NCBI GenBank assembly: GCA_012295275.1
Contig: CM022678.1
Coordinates: forward strand, 2,329,781 to 2,393,780
Source of the DNA: Chrysomallon squamiferum
Taxonomy: Eukaryota; Mollusca; Gastropoda; Neomphalida; Peltospiridae
DNA: 64,000 nt
Reading direction: 5' to 3'
Position numbers and translations under genes: made by a program. Below are positions 1 through 10,497 of this stretch, in pieces. Numbering within the stretch: the stretch's first letter is position 1; each line of letters begins with the position of its first letter. Below the pieces are notes generated by a model. It did no database searches. It had not been told where the DNA came from and was given only the letters and a program-made list of their open reading frames with translations.

Positions 1-335
1 ATATGTTGAAATATTAACACAGGAAGAATTAAATGTGTATCACTAAATGCTATGAACGATAAAGAATCTGATAAACTTTGCACTAACACGTCACTAAATA
101 TTTCTATTAATATCTAACAGATTTCCTCTTCATAACACGTGTATGACTGATCCTAGTTTTGTGTACGTTTAAATATTTTATTTAAAAGTCTGGGCTGTGT
201 GATAAATTATTGCATTTGGATGTGTGTGTATATCGGTGTGAGTGTAATAATATTGTTACCGGTGAAGGCAGAAAAAATAAATTATCTATCGTTATTCTTT
301 TCGTTTTCTTTTCTTTTTGATTAATTATTGTTAGG

Positions 336-336
<1 letters not shown>

Positions 337-379
<43 letters not shown>

Positions 380-405
380 TGTTTATTTATTTATTTATTT
401 TTCTC
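337..405. repeat. ATT microsatellite grading into TTTA repeats
   Basis: Uninterrupted ATT units are followed by TTTA units. The same tract is shorter at the homologous places in block II (about 13425-13470) and block III (about 50028-50075). Confidence 0.9.
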
Positions 406-837
406 ATTTTGTCATTTTCAGGAAGAAACGGTGTTAGAATTGAATTTCATTTAATCTTATATTAAAGGTGCTTTGATTTTGATAGTGGAATTATACTAAA
501 GAAAACGGATATTATCTAAAAGAAGGAGCTCTCCTTTTAAGAGGAAGTTTAATGAACTTTTTGTAATGGCTGCTTTCATGTGGTAAAACGCTTTGTGTAG
601 TACAAATCGTTATCGAATGATCATGTCAAATGACACGAGAGGAATAACTGGTGCTGAAGTTACATTAAACTGTCTGAATTCGACAGAGCTGCTATGATGG
701 CTGATGCAGTGATAGTTAAAAACACAGCTCTATGCAATAATGAAAATCGTTGCTCATTTATTTTATTAAATATTAAAAATAATGTTATATTTCTTTCAAT
801 TTTCAAAAGTTAAATACCAGTGTAAGTGTTCAAGAAG

Positions 838-870
838 ATGGACGTAAAGCTGAAGAGGTTTGACCTTTGT
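838..870 (+). CDS. Candidate short first coding exon (11 codons), block I
   Basis: An ATG opens 11 codons reading MDVKLKRFDLC that end exactly at a consensus donor (gtaagtt). The exon is repeated at 13891-13923 and 50519-50551. The only difference among the three copies is a synonymous TTT/TTC Phe change, while flanking bases differ more. This suggests coding, but 33 bases is little evidence. It ends in phase 0, whereas the downstream MTR3 exon needs two bases from a preceding exon, so the two do not join directly. I do not recognise the peptide. Confidence 0.35.
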
Positions 871-1894
871 GTAAGTTAATTTATTTATATTATTTTTAAT
901 TGTGTATAAATACATTTTTTGGTTTCCAGTTCGTAGTTGGAAATGAACTATAAAGTCATCAAAAGTTAGAAATCTGAACTAGATTCATATACTTTTGAAA
1001 ACAAATCAAGAACTACTTAAAATTGAAAAATATTTGTAAATTGTCCAGTATTTTTACTTATTTAAGTCATTAATAAATCCGGAATTATTTTTATTTGTTT
1101 GCATATTACTAAAAGTTTTGTTAATATACCTGTCCTTGTCATACTATTTTCCTGGGCCGTAGACGATGCACATAAACTATTTTTTATTATTAATTTAAAA
1201 AACAAGATACGCCACTGCATTAAGGCTGTGAGTTTTCTCTTTCACTACTTTTGTTTCTGACAACACTGTATAATAATAATAATAATAATAATATAAAAAA
1301 AAAATTATGAATTTTCTTTTTTGGCTGAGAAAAACATGCATTTTTTTTATTATTTGTGTCCACACTAAATAAAAAAAAAGAAATACAAGCCTAAATGATT
1401 TCCTGTGCTTCAAAGTAGTTGTATTACAGGTTTGTTGTTAAACTGTAGATTTTTAATACTAACAAGAATTCAGAATATATTTTCTATAATTTCAAGTGAT
1501 TATTATGTTTTTCCATAAAATGTAGGTTAATTTAATACTTAGAAGTATTCAGAATATATTTTGTATAATTCTAGATGACTAATGTTTTTCCATGAAATGT
1601 GGGTAAGTTAGTACTAACAATATACTGAAACGAGACTGTGCATATCTCCCAATCTCACCTTTTATTTAATTTAATTTATTTATTTAATGTTAAATTCATT
1701 TTATTATCCAAAGTGAAGATTCGAACATCTTTTCCTTTATATATTAGTTCTATTAAATAACTGAATACATTTTTTCTAATATATTTAGAATTTTTTGCTT
1801 TAAATAATAATTTCAAAATAAATTATTATCATTTCATTTTTAGACAGAGAAAACCCTCTGTTTCTGTTAAAACCAATTTATTCTTTATTTACAG
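871..1894. other. Intron-like spacer, block I
   Basis: No coding signal. It contains a short ATA microsatellite (about 1270-1300). Near 1270-1310 about 900 bases present in blocks II and III, including the MTR3 exon, are missing. After 1433 it departs from the other copies, which carry a transposase remnant there. Confidence 0.6.
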
Positions 1895-2037
1895 ATTGTC
1901 CAATGAGATGACTGGTGGGCGTGGTAACAGTAACAAGTAAAACAAAAACCTGTCAATCAAAATCTTTGACATGGGAGGTAGAAGGAAAAGCTCATCTGTT
2001 GACCCAGGTCAGTCCACTTCAGAGCTCGAAGTAGTGA
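1895..2037 (+). CDS. FAM167-like gene, probable first coding exon (block I)
   Basis: An acceptor (tttacag, ending 1894) opens an exon that is untranslated to an ATG at 1971 and then reads MGGRRKSSSVDPGQSTSELEVV. A donor-like GTAGTG at 2038 leaves phase 1, which fits the phase-1 frame of the exon at 2508. A stronger-looking GTGAGT at 2034 would leave phase 0 and not fit. Vertebrate FAM167 proteins have a poorly conserved N-terminus, so the assignment rests on position and phase. Block II (ATG 16020) keeps the frame but has lost the donor. Block III (ATG about 52769) has a one-base deletion that shifts the frame. Confidence 0.4.
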
Positions 2038-2340
2038 GTAGTGAAGTAGTATCCAAGAAACCAGTGTGTAATTAAGTAGTATGAAAGCAGTATTCACTGA
2101 AGTAGTATGAAAGTGAAGTATAGTGAAATTGTGTGGAAATGGAGAAGTAGTATGAAAGTAGTGTATAGCTAAATAGGAAGCAACTTAGTGAAGTATGAAA
2201 AGTGTAGTCAAGATGTATGAAATTAGTTTGTATTGAAGTAGTATGCAAGTAGTGTATAGTGAAGTAGTATGAAATTCTCTCCGTATGTCTGTCTCTCATT
2301 CATGTATCACTTTGTATTATTAAAATAAAATTAATTCATC

Positions 2341-2490
2341 AGAAGTAAATAAATAAATAAATTAGTAGGTAAGTAAATAAATAAATAAATAAATAAATTA
2401 GTAGGTAAGTAAATAAATAAATAAATTAGTAGGTAAGTAATTAAATAATTAAATAAATAAATTAGAAGGTAAGTAAATAAATAAATAAAT
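2341..2490. repeat. Tandem repeat rich in donor-like GGTAAGTAA sequences
   Basis: Imperfect units of AAATAAATAAATTAGTAGGT followed by AAGTAAATAA are repeated about four times directly before the FAM167 N-terminal exon. Each unit contains a near-consensus 5' splice site sequence. The tract is absent from blocks II and III. Confidence 0.75.
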
Positions 2491-2507
2491 ACTGTTAATT
2501 ATTTCAG

Positions 2508-2764
2508 TGACTCAACATCTTCCTATTATCTCAGAAGATGTCGGTGATGTCATCCTGAACATTTCTGAAGATCTTTCCATTACTAAAATTGACAATTCTG
2601 ACCTCAGCCAGGTCAAGGCCATGGCAACAAGGTTAAACATGAAAACCAGAAGACCAATCCTCGCTTTCATATCCATGAATGTAGCAAAAACTAAAAATGA
2701 TAAATTAACTCCGGAACAAAAGGAAGAAATAAACCATGCTTTGGAATGGATAAAAAACTAACTG
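2508..2764 (+). pseudogene. FAM167: FAM167-like protein, N-terminal conserved exon with terminal nonsense codon
   Basis: FAM167 (DIORA) proteins are small, conserved, coiled-coil animal proteins whose biochemical role is poorly defined. The exon follows a TTTCAG acceptor and reads an acidic leader (EDVGDVILNISEDL) and then the family signature VKAMATRLNMKTRRP. That parallels LKALTEKLRLETRRP in human FAM167A (recalled, not searched). Its end, HALEWIKN-stop-L, parallels AIAWLRKEL. The TAA (2759-2761) sits exactly where FAM167A has Glu, two codons before a consensus donor GTATGT (2765). The exon therefore appears to be a FAM167 exon broken by one GAA-to-TAA change. The matching C-terminal exon is absent from this block but present at 16827 and 53566. 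Alternatives are an assembly error or a genuinely shortened protein. Confidence 0.75.
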
Positions 2765-2765
2765 G

Positions 2766-3328
2766 TATGTGAGACCACTGTTCCACTACTACTACTACTA
2801 TCATAGTAATAATAACAGTAATATTATTATCAATATGACTTCTATTATCGAGAGAGTTCAATTATTGTTACTACTATCATTACAGTGTTTACTACCACTG
2901 CTATACTATCACATCTACTGTTATTATTATTATTATTACTTGAACATCGATACCGCTACTACTACTATTACTACTACTGTTACTAAATCAGTTCGGCAAG
3001 TCTTGATATGAAAAAGATTTGTTTATAAATTTAGTTTGAGTACTAATTTACTTTTAGTTTATTTTATCAAATCACTTACATGTGTACTGTGACAGTAGTT
3101 TGTTTTGTGTTGTATGAATAACCTCCCTTTATCTATTTATTTATTTATTATTGTTATTATTATTATTATTATTATTTGTTTATTAAATGGATAATCTCCT
3201 TTAATTTTATTTTTATTTACTATTACTACTATACTACAATTGTATCATTATTATTGTTATTATTCCTTTGTTGTAGTAATGATAATCTCCCTTTAATAAT
3301 CATCAAATAGTAACCATCACAAGAAACA

Positions 3329-3360
<32 letters not shown>
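2766..3360. repeat. ACT/ATT/AGT triplet-rich intron tract
   Basis: Interspersed ACT, ATT and finally AGT units (AGT run about 3329-3360). It matches the tract directly preceding the FAM167 C-terminal exon in blocks II (16480-16815) and III (53215-53555). The frames open in it are repeat artefacts. Confidence 0.85.
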
Positions 3361-3805
3361 ATAAAATCAGCAAGATGTATGTGTCTATGTAAATAAATAA
3401 GTAAGTCAGTAAACAAAGTCAAATGTTTTGATCAATGATATTTTTATTACAAATAATTATGGACAAAATACAATGATTATCATGATTAAATTAGAACTTT
3501 TCACAAAACATTTAACCATATTCTGTGAACACACACACACAAATACATATATATCTATTAGATGACATTTTTCGTTATTATTTAATAAAAACGTTTTATA
3601 TAAGCAAAGAATCAATAATTTACTTGCTTAATTAACTACATATTTTTTAAATCAGTTTTAAATTGATATCTTAAGAACATTGCAATCTCAAACATATTTT
3701 AACAAAGAACAGCAAAATCAGTTTATATTGCTGTAGTCGTTTTACAACACAGGATAAACATTTGATCAATAACTAAATAATTACATCATCATCAAACACA
3801 ATAAG

Positions 3806-3836
<31 letters not shown>

Positions 3837-5480
3837 TAATTAATAAATTATATTAAAAATTGAAAAATAAGAACAAATAAAGAAAGAATGCAAAAAGAAA
3901 AGATAAAAGAAGAGAATTAAATAAAGTGTGAATATACATATGTGAGTCTGTGAGTGTGTGTGTTTGTGACACCACTGTGCTAGGTTACTGAAGTTTTAGA
4001 TTAGAAACTTTGTATGAAATTTACTTGTATTTCTCTCCCTTTCTTAGACTGCCTATTTTTCTATTTGTACTCTCTCTCTCTCTCAAACAGTGGACCACAC
4101 ATTAAGAAAAAGTTGATATATTCTGTTATCATATTAAATCAGGGTATTTTCTGCTAACTGGTGTAAATGATGTCTGTATAAAAACAATATTAACTCTTTT
4201 GTCTGTAGAAGAAATACAGCAACAACATTATAAAAGATTGAAAGAGTGATGATTAGAAAGGAGAGGATGGAATCTTGGAAGTTTAATATCATAATTTTAT
4301 CTTTGCCCACCAAGAATTTCAGTTAATTGAAAGGTTTTTTTTCTAACAGTTACAGTTAAACTTTTTGGCCTGAAAACTGATGTAACTAGATAACAACAAA
4401 ATTAAACTAACTAGGTTCCGAGAAAATAAAAATATGTAGGTGAAATTAAATAACAAAAGCTAAACAGCAGGATTGCGAGTTGACTAAGAAGAAAAAATAC
4501 AATAACAAATTGTGAAACTATATTCGTCAGAACAAGTTTAAAACTACAACGACATTTAGATTCTTCACACGCCTTTGTCTGCTATTTCTATCTATCTATC
4601 TATCTGTAATTACCTGCCTTCATTTTGTTTTTAAAAAAAATCCCTCTTTTCATTGTCTTCATACAATTTTATTTCATTCAGTAAACTTTTATTTTATTTT
4701 TGATTTCATTTTTTTTTATATTTCATTACCTTATTTGTTTTTCTCATTTTATTATTATTATTATTATTATTATATTATTATTATTATTATTATTATTATG
4801 TTGCTGTTGTTGTTCTTGCTGTTATTTGTTTTGTTTCATAGCTCTAAGATACTTACATCACATGTTACTCGAGTTCACGGTTGAATTGTAAACAAAGAGA
4901 ATTTGAAACCTGTGTAGTTAACTCTTTGTTAGAGAATAGAAAAATGTCGTTATACAGCTAGTGTTGACAATATGGCTAATTTTGTCAGATTTCAAACTTT
5001 AATGTTAAGCTACACATCATTACTCTGGTGGTTGTTGTGAAATCGAATTAAATATTTGTATATACAATAATAATGATTATGATGATGATTATGATGATGA
5101 TTATATTAAGGGAGGTGTTAGGCCTCCGCGGAAGCTCCTGAATTTATGTGATCAAGACAGCAAAAATAATACCTGAAATGAAATACTTGCCGCTGACTTA
5201 ACGTTATTTATAGACAATTGTAATCTGACATCGCTTCGGTTTTATGAATAAGTTTAAGATATTAATCTGATATTCTGGTGTGAACTTGTAAAGTGCATTT
5301 ATTAGTTAAGGCACATCGTAGTTAAGCATTACCATCCCAACCCCCATATATTCTTTCCGTCTCTTTATCTTATCTCCATGCAAACCAGTTTCCAACAAAT
5401 TTTAAGAAAAGTTCTAATGATCTAGCTGTACTCAAAATGGAATGTAACTTCAAGATAACAACAAAACTGTGTAATCCTAA
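3361..5480. other. AT-rich spacer with no supported gene
   Basis: I see no exon-like frame. Contents are short microsatellites (AAT near 3808-3830, ATT near 4748-4799) and simple AT-rich sequence. The hydrophobic frame near 4700-4890 is produced by ATT and pyrimidine repeats. Confidence 0.6.
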
Positions 5481-5499
5481 AAGTTCTTTACTAAAATTT

Positions 5500-5930
5500 G
5501 AAGAATAAACATCTAGAGTCAACTAGAGAGAAATCACGCAATGCCGCCTGCACGTAGTGTTACATGGAGCGACAGCATTTGAAAGATCACCGAGCAGAGT
5601 TAAATAAAATGGCTTGGACCTTGAACTGCTGACTTCAAAGATAACTAACAAACTGCATTAGGTCCCTGCCCTTTTCTTTTTATTAAAACTTTGAAGACAA
5701 ACATCCGATCAGCTAGAAGAGGAACCACGCAATGTAAGTTTGTGTAATGCGGGTGTGGCCAATCAGTATCCATTATCCAGAGAGTCAGATGTGGATGTAG
5801 ATTATGTGCACAATAAAAAAAAAATTAAACCAATGAAAAACAAAACAACTAACATTAGGTTAGAAGAACGAACACCGCCACTTATTTGCGTTTTCAAAAC
5901 GACAGGAGATTTGTGTATTTAACCCTGTAA
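5500..5930. repeat. Dispersed repeat copy 1 (pair at 57650-57860)
   Basis: Shared motifs in the same order, AATCACGCA, GACAGCAT/GACAGTAT TTGAAAGATCA and CAGATGTGGATG, recur near 57710-57840 with clear divergence. This suggests an old dispersed element or duplicated intergenic sequence. No coding frame or terminal repeats were recognised. Confidence 0.5.
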
Positions 5931-6300
5931 CTGTTATTCCATCCTGTATGTAGAAATAAGAGACTTAAATAAAAAATAAATAAATAAATATACAAATAAC
6001 AATTAAAATGCAACGTTGTTGTTGCTTTGTTTGTTATTATTTTTATTATTATTATTATTATCCATTATTAATAATTATTATTTATTATTGTTATTTTTTT
6101 CTTTCTTTTTTTTCCTTTCTTTTTTTTTCTTTCTGACGAATGTTATTTTCATATTATTTGAGGTATTCGTTTATTTTTTGATTTCGTTTTATGGCATAAC
6201 TACATATAATTGCGTAGACGTTTGGTTATATATTTTGATCCGATTGATTTCCGGGGACGTCTTTTAACAGTTTTTTAAAAAGAAAACAAAAATCACAAAT
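5931..6300. other. AT-rich low-complexity spacer before the gap
   Basis: TTTTATTATT and TTTCTTTT tracts with no coding signal. The open frame near 6016-6267 is composed of these repeats. Confidence 0.6.
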
Positions 6301-6500
6301 NNNNNNNNNNNNNNNNNNNNNNNNNNNNNNNNNNNNNNNNNNNNNNNNNNNNNNNNNNNNNNNNNNNNNNNNNNNNNNNNNNNNNNNNNNNNNNNNNNNN
6401 NNNNNNNNNNNNNNNNNNNNNNNNNNNNNNNNNNNNNNNNNNNNNNNNNNNNNNNNNNNNNNNNNNNNNNNNNNNNNNNNNNNNNNNNNNNNNNNNNNNN
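6301..6500. other. Assembly gap (200 N)
   Basis: Exactly 200 unknown bases, a scaffold join of unknown true length. It lies at the left end of block II, so the real start of the duplication on this side cannot be seen. Confidence 0.99.
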
Positions 6501-7118
6501 ATGATTAATTATAATATATGCATTTATTTTTTTTTTTTTAACTTTTATCTGTTTAATGATTAGAATATACTAAATGAATATACATAGCAAATACATGTTT
6601 ATATTTTTAGTTACACTGATTTTGTTTTCTTATTAATTTGCTTGACAGAATGTTTTTACTACCTTTATTTTGTGTATCAACTAACTTTAGATCTAACTTC
6701 AACTTACTGTTTTATAATTAACTGTATCTTTAATTAATGGATTAAAAAGGAGAAATGCTGTTTGTCTCCCATTTGTTACACGTCTAGCTGTTACACATCC
6801 AGTTGTTACACATCCAGTTGTTACAGTCAGTTGACTGATTTACTTAGCCAACACCTATAATATTAATGTAATAGTTACCAGTGATCAAGTGTTTTTCCAT
6901 TTTCTTCTGATCACAATGAATAAGAAATAGAAAGAAATCACTAAATGCAATAAAGAAAAGATCACACATAAAAAATATAATAATAATAATAATAATAGAA
7001 AGAAAGAAAGAAAGAAAGCAAAAAATCCCAATTTTTACATAGTTGAGACCGGCACATGTACTGTAATATATTTATGTACTTGTTTTTCTATATTTTATAT
7101 TCTTTGCATAAATACTCT

Positions 7119-7284
7119 TTGACTTTACAGTGTTGCTAACTGGCTTTCAGTGAGCTTGTCGCATAAATACACTTTGACTTTACAGTGTTGCTAACTGGCT
7201 TTCAGTGTTGCTAACTGGCTTTCAGTGTTGCTAACTGGCTTTCAGTGTTGCTAACTGGCTTTCAGTGTTGCTAACTGGCTTTCT
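7119..7284. repeat. 20-bp tandem repeat
   Basis: The unit GTTGCTAACTGGCTTTCAGT is repeated about five times without spacer. A longer higher-order unit around it starts with CATAAATAC. The array is absent at the homologous place in block III (near 44170), so it expanded in block II or was lost in block III. Confidence 0.9.
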
Positions 7285-7610
7285 GTGAGCTTGTCTTATG
7301 ATAAAACGCCACAACAGGGTTTTCTCTACAACTGTCACAAGATATTTTTGTTTGCACTTTCAGAAACAGCAAATCAGTTTAACAAAATACTTGGTCTGGT
7401 TGGTTGTGAAAGTCACCTGATAGTTGGGTTGTCTTAAGCTGTTGTTTTTGTTGGGATTAGCGTGAAATTAATTAACATTCTAGTGTCATCGATAATCAAA
7501 CTGCTTTAAACTGCTTTAAACTTCTTTATATTAACTTTTTTATTTTTTATTTTATTATTATTTTTTTTGACTTCTGGTATATTGTAATAGAGATTAATTG
7601 CTTAATTATT

Positions 7611-7935
7611 CCCCAAGCTAATTGTGTAACAACTGGAAGATGAGTCTATTACTGTATGCTAGGTAACGAAGCTAACTGTGTAACAACTGGAAGATGAGTC
7701 TATTACTGTATGCTAGGTAGCTAAGCTAATTGTGTAACAACTGGAAGATGAGTCTATCATTGTATGCTAGGTAGCTAAGCTAATTGTGTAACAACTGGAA
7801 GATGAGTCTATTATTGTATGCTAGGTAGCTAAGCTAATTGTGTAACAACTGGAAGATGAGTCTATCATTGTATGCTAGGTAGCTAAGCTATTGTATAACA
7901 ACCGGAAGATGAGTCTATTATTGTATGCTAGGTAG
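7611..7935. repeat. 54-bp minisatellite, about 6 units
   Basis: Units run from AAGCTAATTGTGTAACAACT to GTATGCTAGGTAGCT with few substitutions. Block III has the same array (44430-45015) with about 11 units, so copy number changed after duplication. Confidence 0.92.
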
Positions 7936-8279
7936 AGGGCATCTGATTACCAATTCGGTCATGAATTGTGTTTTTATAAGGCATGTGACAAATGGATGGG
8001 TACAAAATGGGATGATACTGATAAGAGTACCACTTGATTGTGAAAGTCCATTAAATTGCTAATGTTTTAAAATAATAATTAAATTTCATAAAACTAATGT
8101 TATTATGTTGAATACTAAATGAAAGATTTAATAAACATTATTAATATGTGTGTGTGTGACCAATATAATCTTGTTAAATAAGTAAATACTAAATTTGAAT
8201 TTTGTTTAATTGAATTAGTTTAGAGTTTACTGTATCACTAATTTCTTTAAGATTTTTATTGTATATATATTCTAATGGT

Positions 8280-8348
8280 AATTATTATTTTTATTATTAG
8301 TATTATTATTATTAGTAGTATTATTAATATGGAGTGTATTGTAATTAA

Positions 8349-8386
<38 letters not shown>

Positions 8387-8406
8387 ATGGAGTGTATTGT
8401 AATTAA

Positions 8407-8450
<44 letters not shown>

Positions 8451-8460
8451 GATACAGAGT
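8280..8460. repeat. ATT microsatellites with a duplicated spacer
   Basis: Several ATT runs are separated by repeated copies of AATATGGAGTGTATTGTAATT. The same composite array occurs at 45340-45505. Confidence 0.85.
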
Positions 8461-8532
8461 GTAATGTAATGCCATTAACAGTTATAATAAATATGCTTTA
8501 TAAATGGTAATTACTTTTGTTTTCTTTATCAG

Positions 8533-8667
8533 ATGAAGTATATTTAAAAAACAAAACCACACTGCACTGGAATAATTCAGTGTACGAGTTCAGCCTGACT
8601 TTCACTAGTGAAATTGAATTACACACCAGCGTCTCTGCTAACTCTGCTAATGGAATCTTCCATGCAA
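8533..8667 (+). CDS. Unrecognised gene X, exon 1 of 3 seen (block II)
   Basis: A consensus acceptor (tttatcag) and donor (AAgtaaat) bound 135 bases, open in one frame, phase 1 at both ends. The peptide begins DEVYLKNKTT and contains WNNSVYEFSLTFTS and ELHTSVSANSANGIFHA. The block III copy (45575-45709) keeps the frame, splice sites and exact length with few changes (for example His to Gln). The composition resembles part of a beta-rich soluble domain, but I cannot name the family. If spliced to 10116 the junction codon is ACT, giving HATGCSGTKVG. Upstream exons, if any, were not found in this window. Confidence 0.5.
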
Positions 8668-8749
8668 GTAAATTGTGAAATGTTCTAACAAACCACAGAC
8701 CCAGTTTATTATGTTAATTTCCTCATAAAAAGTAAATTAGTCATGTAAT

Positions 8750-10115
8750 GTTTGACATGTTTTAGTGCATATTCTGTAGGTTTGGGTAGAGTATGATAAA
8801 TGTAATATTTGTTATGTTTCAATGGATTTTCTTGGGAATTGGGTTAGTGTGTGATACATTTAATGTTTGGTATATTTCAGTGTATATTCTCTAGGTTGGG
8901 GTGGAGTATGATAAATGTAATGTTTGGTATATTTCAGTGTATATTCTCTAGGTTGGGGTGGAGAATGATAAATGTAATGTTTGGTATGTTTCAGTGAATA
9001 TTCTCTAGGTTGGGTTGCAATTTGATAAATGTAATGTTTGGTATATTTCAGTGTATATTCTCTAGGTTGGGTAGAGTATGATAAGTGTAATGTTTGGTAT
9101 ATTTCAGTGAATATTCTCTAGATTGGGTTGCAGTTTGATAAATGTAATGTTTGGTATGTTTCAGTGTGTATGGCTAGGTTGGGGTGGAGTGATAAATGTA
9201 ATATTTGGTATGTTTCAGTGTATATTCTCTAGGTTGGGTAGAGTATGATAAATGTAATGTTAGGTATATTTCAGTGTATATTCTCTAGGTTGGGTAGAGT
9301 ATGATAAATGTAATGTTTGGTATATTTCAGTGTATATTCTCTAGGTTGGGGTAGAGTATGATAAATGTAATGTTTGGTATATTTCAGTGTACATTCTCTA
9401 GGTTGGGGTGGAGTATGATAAATGCAATGTTTGGTATATTTCAATGTGTATGGTCTAGGTTGGGGTGGAGTGATAAATGTAATGTTTCGTATATTTCAGT
9501 GTACATTCTCTAGGTTGGGGTGGATAAATGTAATGTTTGGTATGTTTCAGTGTGTATGGTCTAGGTTGGGGTGGAGTGATAAATGTAATGTTTGGTATAT
9601 TTCAGTGTATATTCTCTAGGTTGGGGTGGAGTATGATAAATGTAATGTTTGGTATATTTCAGTGTATAATCTCTAGGTTGGGGTAGAGTATGATAAATGT
9701 AATGTTTGGTATATTTCAGTGTATATTCTCTAGGTTTGGGGTAGAGTATGATAAATGTAATGTTTGGTATATTTCAGTGTATATTCTCTAGGTTGGGGTA
9801 GAGAATTATAAATGTAATGTTTGGTATATTTCAGTGTATATTCTCTAGGTTGGGGTAGAGTATGATAAATGTAATGTTTGGTATATTTCAATGTATAATC
9901 TCTAGGTTGAGGTAGAGTATGATAAATGTAATGTTTGGTATATTTCAGTGTATATTCTCTAGGTTGGGGTAGAGTATGATAAATGTAATGTTTGGTATAT
10001 TTCAATGTATAATCTCTAGGTTGGGGTAGAGTATGATAAATGTAATGTTTGGTATATTTCAGTGTATAATCTCTAGGTTGGGGTATGATAAATGTAATGT
10101 TTGGTATGTTTCAAG
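8750..10115. repeat. 57-bp minisatellite, about 24 units, each with an acceptor-like TTTCAG
   Basis: The unit runs GTGTATATTCTCTAGGTTGG ... TTTGGTATATTTCA. Because 57 is a multiple of 3, long frames stay open on both strands, for example a 19-residue repeat containing KYTKHYIYHTLPQPREYTL on the minus strand. These are artefacts. The last unit runs straight into the acceptor of exon 2 (10116). Confidence 0.93.
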
Positions 10116-10207
10116 CTGGTTGCTCTGGGACTAAAGTGGGAATGATGATTCCAAACAGCAGCATAGAAAACAACATATTCATCAATCCAAGCATATTGAC
10201 TCTGTTG
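10116..10207 (+). CDS. Unrecognised gene X, exon 2 (block II)
   Basis: A 92-base exon follows a TTTCAAG acceptor made from the last minisatellite unit and ends at a GTAAAT donor. It is phase 1 in and phase 0 out. It reads GCSGTKVGMMIPNSSIENN and then IFINPSILTLL. The block III copy (46834-46925) has the same length and frame, with changes only near the 3' end (IFNVL). Conservation of length, frame and splice sites supports a real exon. Family not recognised. Confidence 0.5.
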
Positions 10208-10209
10208 GT

Positions 10210-10237
10210 AAATAAATAAATAATATATATATATATA

Positions 10238-10297
<60 letters not shown>

Positions 10298-10445
10298 GTT
10301 TTTATTACATATATATACTCAGTCAATATATATTAAATAAAATGTTCTTATTACATATATATATATGTAATATATATATATATATATATATATTACATAT
10401 ATATATATGTAATAAGAACATTTTATTAAATATATATTGACTGAG
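10210..10445. repeat. AT microsatellite plus large AT-rich palindrome
   Basis: An AT/TG run (10221-10293) leads into a palindrome. The left arm starts ACTCAGTCAATATATATTAA near 10317, and the right arm ends with its reverse complement ATATATATTGACTGAGT near 10445. Each arm is about 50 bases and includes AAAATGTTCTTATTACATAT. The block III copy (46978-47064) keeps arms of about 37 bases. Confidence 0.88.
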
Positions 10446-10497
10446 TTGAAGGTAAAGTTTCTGTGAGTTTTCTGTTACTTGTAGCCAGGTATTTCAG

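Larger units (their letters stand above)
1..3360 (+). repeat. Segmental duplication block I (partial, left edge cut by window)
   Basis: Almost every stretch from base 1 to about 2100 and from about 3010 to 3360 can be matched by eye to block II (about 13085-16700) and block III (about 49670-53400). Block I differs in three ways. It lacks about 900 bases around the MTR3 exon, joining near 1270-1310. It lacks the transposase remnant after about 1433. It carries a 2100-2765 insert, absent from the other copies, that holds the FAM167 N-terminal exon. Homology stops inside an AGT microsatellite near 3360, just before the FAM167 C-terminal exon would appear. Confidence 0.85.

Noticed and set aside
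9730-10005. Long minus-strand frame with a 19-residue repeat (also 45873-46118)
   Set aside because: It is the translation of a 57-bp minisatellite; the unit length is a multiple of three, so frames stay open by arithmetic.
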